From: an uncultured Sphingobacteriales bacterium
GTDB lineage: Bacteria; Bacteroidota; Bacteroidia; Chitinophagales; Chitinophagaceae
Direction of reading: 5' to 3'
Assembly: GCA_937871285.1 (NCBI GenBank)
Contig: CALMQS010000034.1
Span: 1 to 64,000, forward strand
DNA length: 64,000 nt
Under the pieces are notes generated by a model. It saw only the letters and a list, made by a program, of their open reading frames with translations. It did not search any database and was not told the origin of the DNA. Made by a program: the position numbers and the translations under genes. This document shows positions 62,767-64,000 of this stretch, in pieces (position 1 is the first letter of the stretch; the number at the start of each line of letters is the position of its first letter).

Positions 62767-63339
62767 TCAAAAATTATATCCCATGGTAAAGAACGGTTTG
62801 TTGCCGTAAGGCGAGCGCGACTCCTGCAGTACATCGTATTGGAGCATAAGGAGCAATGCACCGTTTCCCCCGGTTGGAATAGCTGCACCACCACCAATTA
62901 ATAAGGAAGGAACAAATTGGCCTTTTAATTTTTCAGTAGGACTGTTATCGGCGTATTTTATAGAGCCCCAGCTATAATTAACTTCGGGTTGTGCCTGTAT
63001 TAATATATAGGGAATAGGGTACACCCTGCCAAATATATTTAACCCTGTATAGCCTGACCTGGTTTTTGCTTCAACGCTACTCCAATAGGTTGTGTAGCTG
63101 TAATAATTAAAATTAATGCCGGCGCCTGCCGCAAAGTGTGTGTTAAACCTGTAGCCTGCCTGGGGTGAAACGATTATGGACGAAGTGTTGCTGCCAAATC
63201 CCAATCCAAAATTGCCTCCGAAAAATAATTTTGATTTATCGAATCCTTTGGATGATGGCTCTTCCGGTTTATCCTGTGCATACGTTGTTTGTGTTAGCGC
63301 TGTTGTGATCACTACTAACAGCATCATTATTTTTTTCAT
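62767..63339 (-). CDS. Outer membrane beta-barrel protein
   Basis: 190 residues. Signal peptide (MKKIMMLLVVITTALTQTTYA), then an eight-stranded barrel pattern: LFFGGNFGLGFGSNTSSIIVSPQAGY, FAAGAGINFNYYSYTTYW, GLNIFGRVYPIPYILIQAQPEVNYSW, LLIGGGAAIPTGGNGALLLMLQYDVL, ending in FFTMGYNF with a C-terminal Phe. It should insert in the outer membrane. It overlaps the stop of the upstream oxidase gene by one base (TGATG), so the two are co-translated. Confidence 0.87.
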   Translation of the reverse strand: MKKIMMLLVVITTALTQTTYAQDKPEEPSSKGFDKSKLFFGGNFGLGFGSNTSSIIVSPQAGYRFNTHFAAGAGINFNYYSYTTYWSSVEAKTRSGYTGLNIFGRVYPIPYILIQAQPEVNYSWGSIKYADNSPTEKLKGQFVPSLLIGGGAAIPTGGNGALLLMLQYDVLQESRSPYGNKPFFTMGYNF

Positions 63340-64000
63340 CAGTCAAAAATTTTACCCGCGTTTAAAATGTTATTGGGGTCAAATACTTTTTTAATACCCT
63401 GCATCAGTTGTAATTGGGTTGCGTTCATAACAATATCCATATAACTTTTCTGCACCAACCCTATACCATGTTCCCCGCTGATGGTTCCTCCCAGGTCCTT
63501 TACCAGTTCAAATAAAGCGCGTAAACCTTCAACCATCGCCGGTTCGGTTAAGCTGTTAGCGGTGTCTTCTTTTTTAATGCGGATATGCAGGTTGCCATCG
63601 CCCGCATGTCCATAGCACACAGCATGAAAATGATGCTTTTTGCCTAATGCTTTTACACCTCTTATAAGGGCAGGTAAAGCGGCACGTGGCACCACCGTGT
63701 CTTCCTCAATCATATAGCCTTTTATTTTTACGGCTTCTGCTACCTGCCGGCGGAGCTTCCACAAAGCGTTTTTTTGCTGCTCATCATCTGCAAAATAAAT
63801 CTCTCCGCAATCATAACTTGTTAAAACTTCACTAATTGCTTCCATTTCCGCCATTAAAGTTTCCATATGGTTGCCATCCACTTCAATAATAAGATGGGCT
63901 TCCGTTCCGGCTGTTATAGGTATAGTGGCATCCCCGGTCATGCTGCTTACGATCAGCAATGCATCTATTTCAACCAGTTCAAGGGCGCTGGGCGTAAACC
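63339..64000 (-). CDS. FAD-binding oxidoreductase, GlcD/lactate dehydrogenase-type, 3' part only
   Basis: About 220 residues inside the window; the frame is open to the right edge and reads PSALELVEIDALLIVSSMTGDA there, so the gene starts beyond 64000. The FAD-linked oxidase C-terminal domain is complete: GDATIPITAGTEAHLIIEVDG, YMIEEDTVVPRAALPALI, VCYGHAGDGNLHIRI with its conserved His, and GGTISGEHGIGLVQKSYM. Such enzymes oxidise 2-hydroxy acids (glycolate, D-lactate) with the N-terminal FAD-binding half that is off-window. A barrel gene follows directly. Confidence 0.93.
   Translation of the reverse strand, partial: FTPSALELVEIDALLIVSSMTGDATIPITAGTEAHLIIEVDGNHMETLMAEMEAISEVLTSYDCGEIYFADDEQQKNALWKLRRQVAEAVKIKGYMIEEDTVVPRAALPALIRGVKALGKKHHFHAVCYGHAGDGNLHIRIKKEDTANSLTEPAMVEGLRALFELVKDLGGTISGEHGIGLVQKSYMDIVMNATQLQLMQGIKKVFDPNNILNAGKIFD

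Noticed and set aside
1..64000. Search for tRNA and rRNA genes
   Set aside because: No intergenic segment showed a cloverleaf or 16S/23S/5S signature; gaps are repeat-rich or short.

Overview
The window looks like a chromosomal segment of a Bacteroidota bacterium, most likely of the Chitinophagaceae/Chitinophagia. Reasons: a SusC/SusD pair, DUF7935, DUF4260 and DUF1835 proteins, a ParE/ParC topoisomerase IV of the Bacteroidota type, a YtxJ bacillithiol-linked protein, weak Shine-Dalgarno signals, and several promoters of the Bacteroidota form TTG-N17/23-TAnnTTTG. The family-level placement is inference. No rRNA, tRNA or CRISPR array was seen.

Layout. 0.1-3.6 kb: a minus-strand operon for lipid-linked sugar transfer (GT39 transferase, GT2 polyprenyl-phosphate glycosyltransferase, flippase-like membrane protein). 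3.7-20.4 kb: a minus-strand region rich in genes typical of Planctomycetes/Verrucomicrobia: a DUF1080-SGNH lipoprotein, a PVC-type dehydrogenase with HEAT repeats and a C-terminal heme site, two tandem PSCyt1-DUF1549-DUF1553 cytochromes (one frameshifted), a Tat-exported DUF1501 protein, a Tat-exported NHL propeller and a membrane cytochrome/LRR protein. Together they look like an exported multi-heme oxidation or degradation apparatus. Embedded in it (14.0-15.7 kb) is an accessory island: an HMA-like small protein, an Abi_2/HEPN abortive-infection gene, a divergently encoded small structured RNA, and a decayed HEAT-repeat gene.

20.9-28 kb: a secreted class A beta-lactamase-like serine hydrolase and a tolC-adaptor-RND efflux operon. 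28.1-29.4 kb: a complete ISMich2-like (ISKra4 family) insertion sequence with perfect terminal repeats and 8-bp target duplication but a broken transposase. 29.5-35 kb: prmC (carrying an in-frame repeat insertion), exbD/exbB, DUF7935, an Lrp regulator divergent from ahcY, and ytxJ. 35-40 kb: an orphan susC-susD pair. 40-47 kb: the parE-DUF1835-DUF4260-parC-murQ operon. 47-53 kb (plus strand): small secreted proteins, an acyl-CoA carboxylase beta subunit, a PhzF isomerase, rnhA and manA. 53-58.5 kb (minus): pentapeptide protein, Tat-exported phospholipase C, a hypothetical, yceI, and a Crp/Fnr regulator. 58.8-62.4 kb (plus): rbfA, an FtsX-like permease and an MsbA-like ABC exporter. 62.8-64 kb (minus): an outer-membrane barrel and the C-terminal part of an FAD-linked oxidase running off the window.

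The two most interesting things are (1) the Abi_2 HEPN gene paired with a small terminator-ended RNA, whose divergent promoters interlock and which resembles an RNA-antitoxin type (AbiF-like) toxin-antitoxin locus; and (2) intergenic DNA built from a small vocabulary of repeated words that are reshuffled and inverted between sites, one of which has entered the prmC reading frame. All coordinates and motifs were read by eye; no database search was run.
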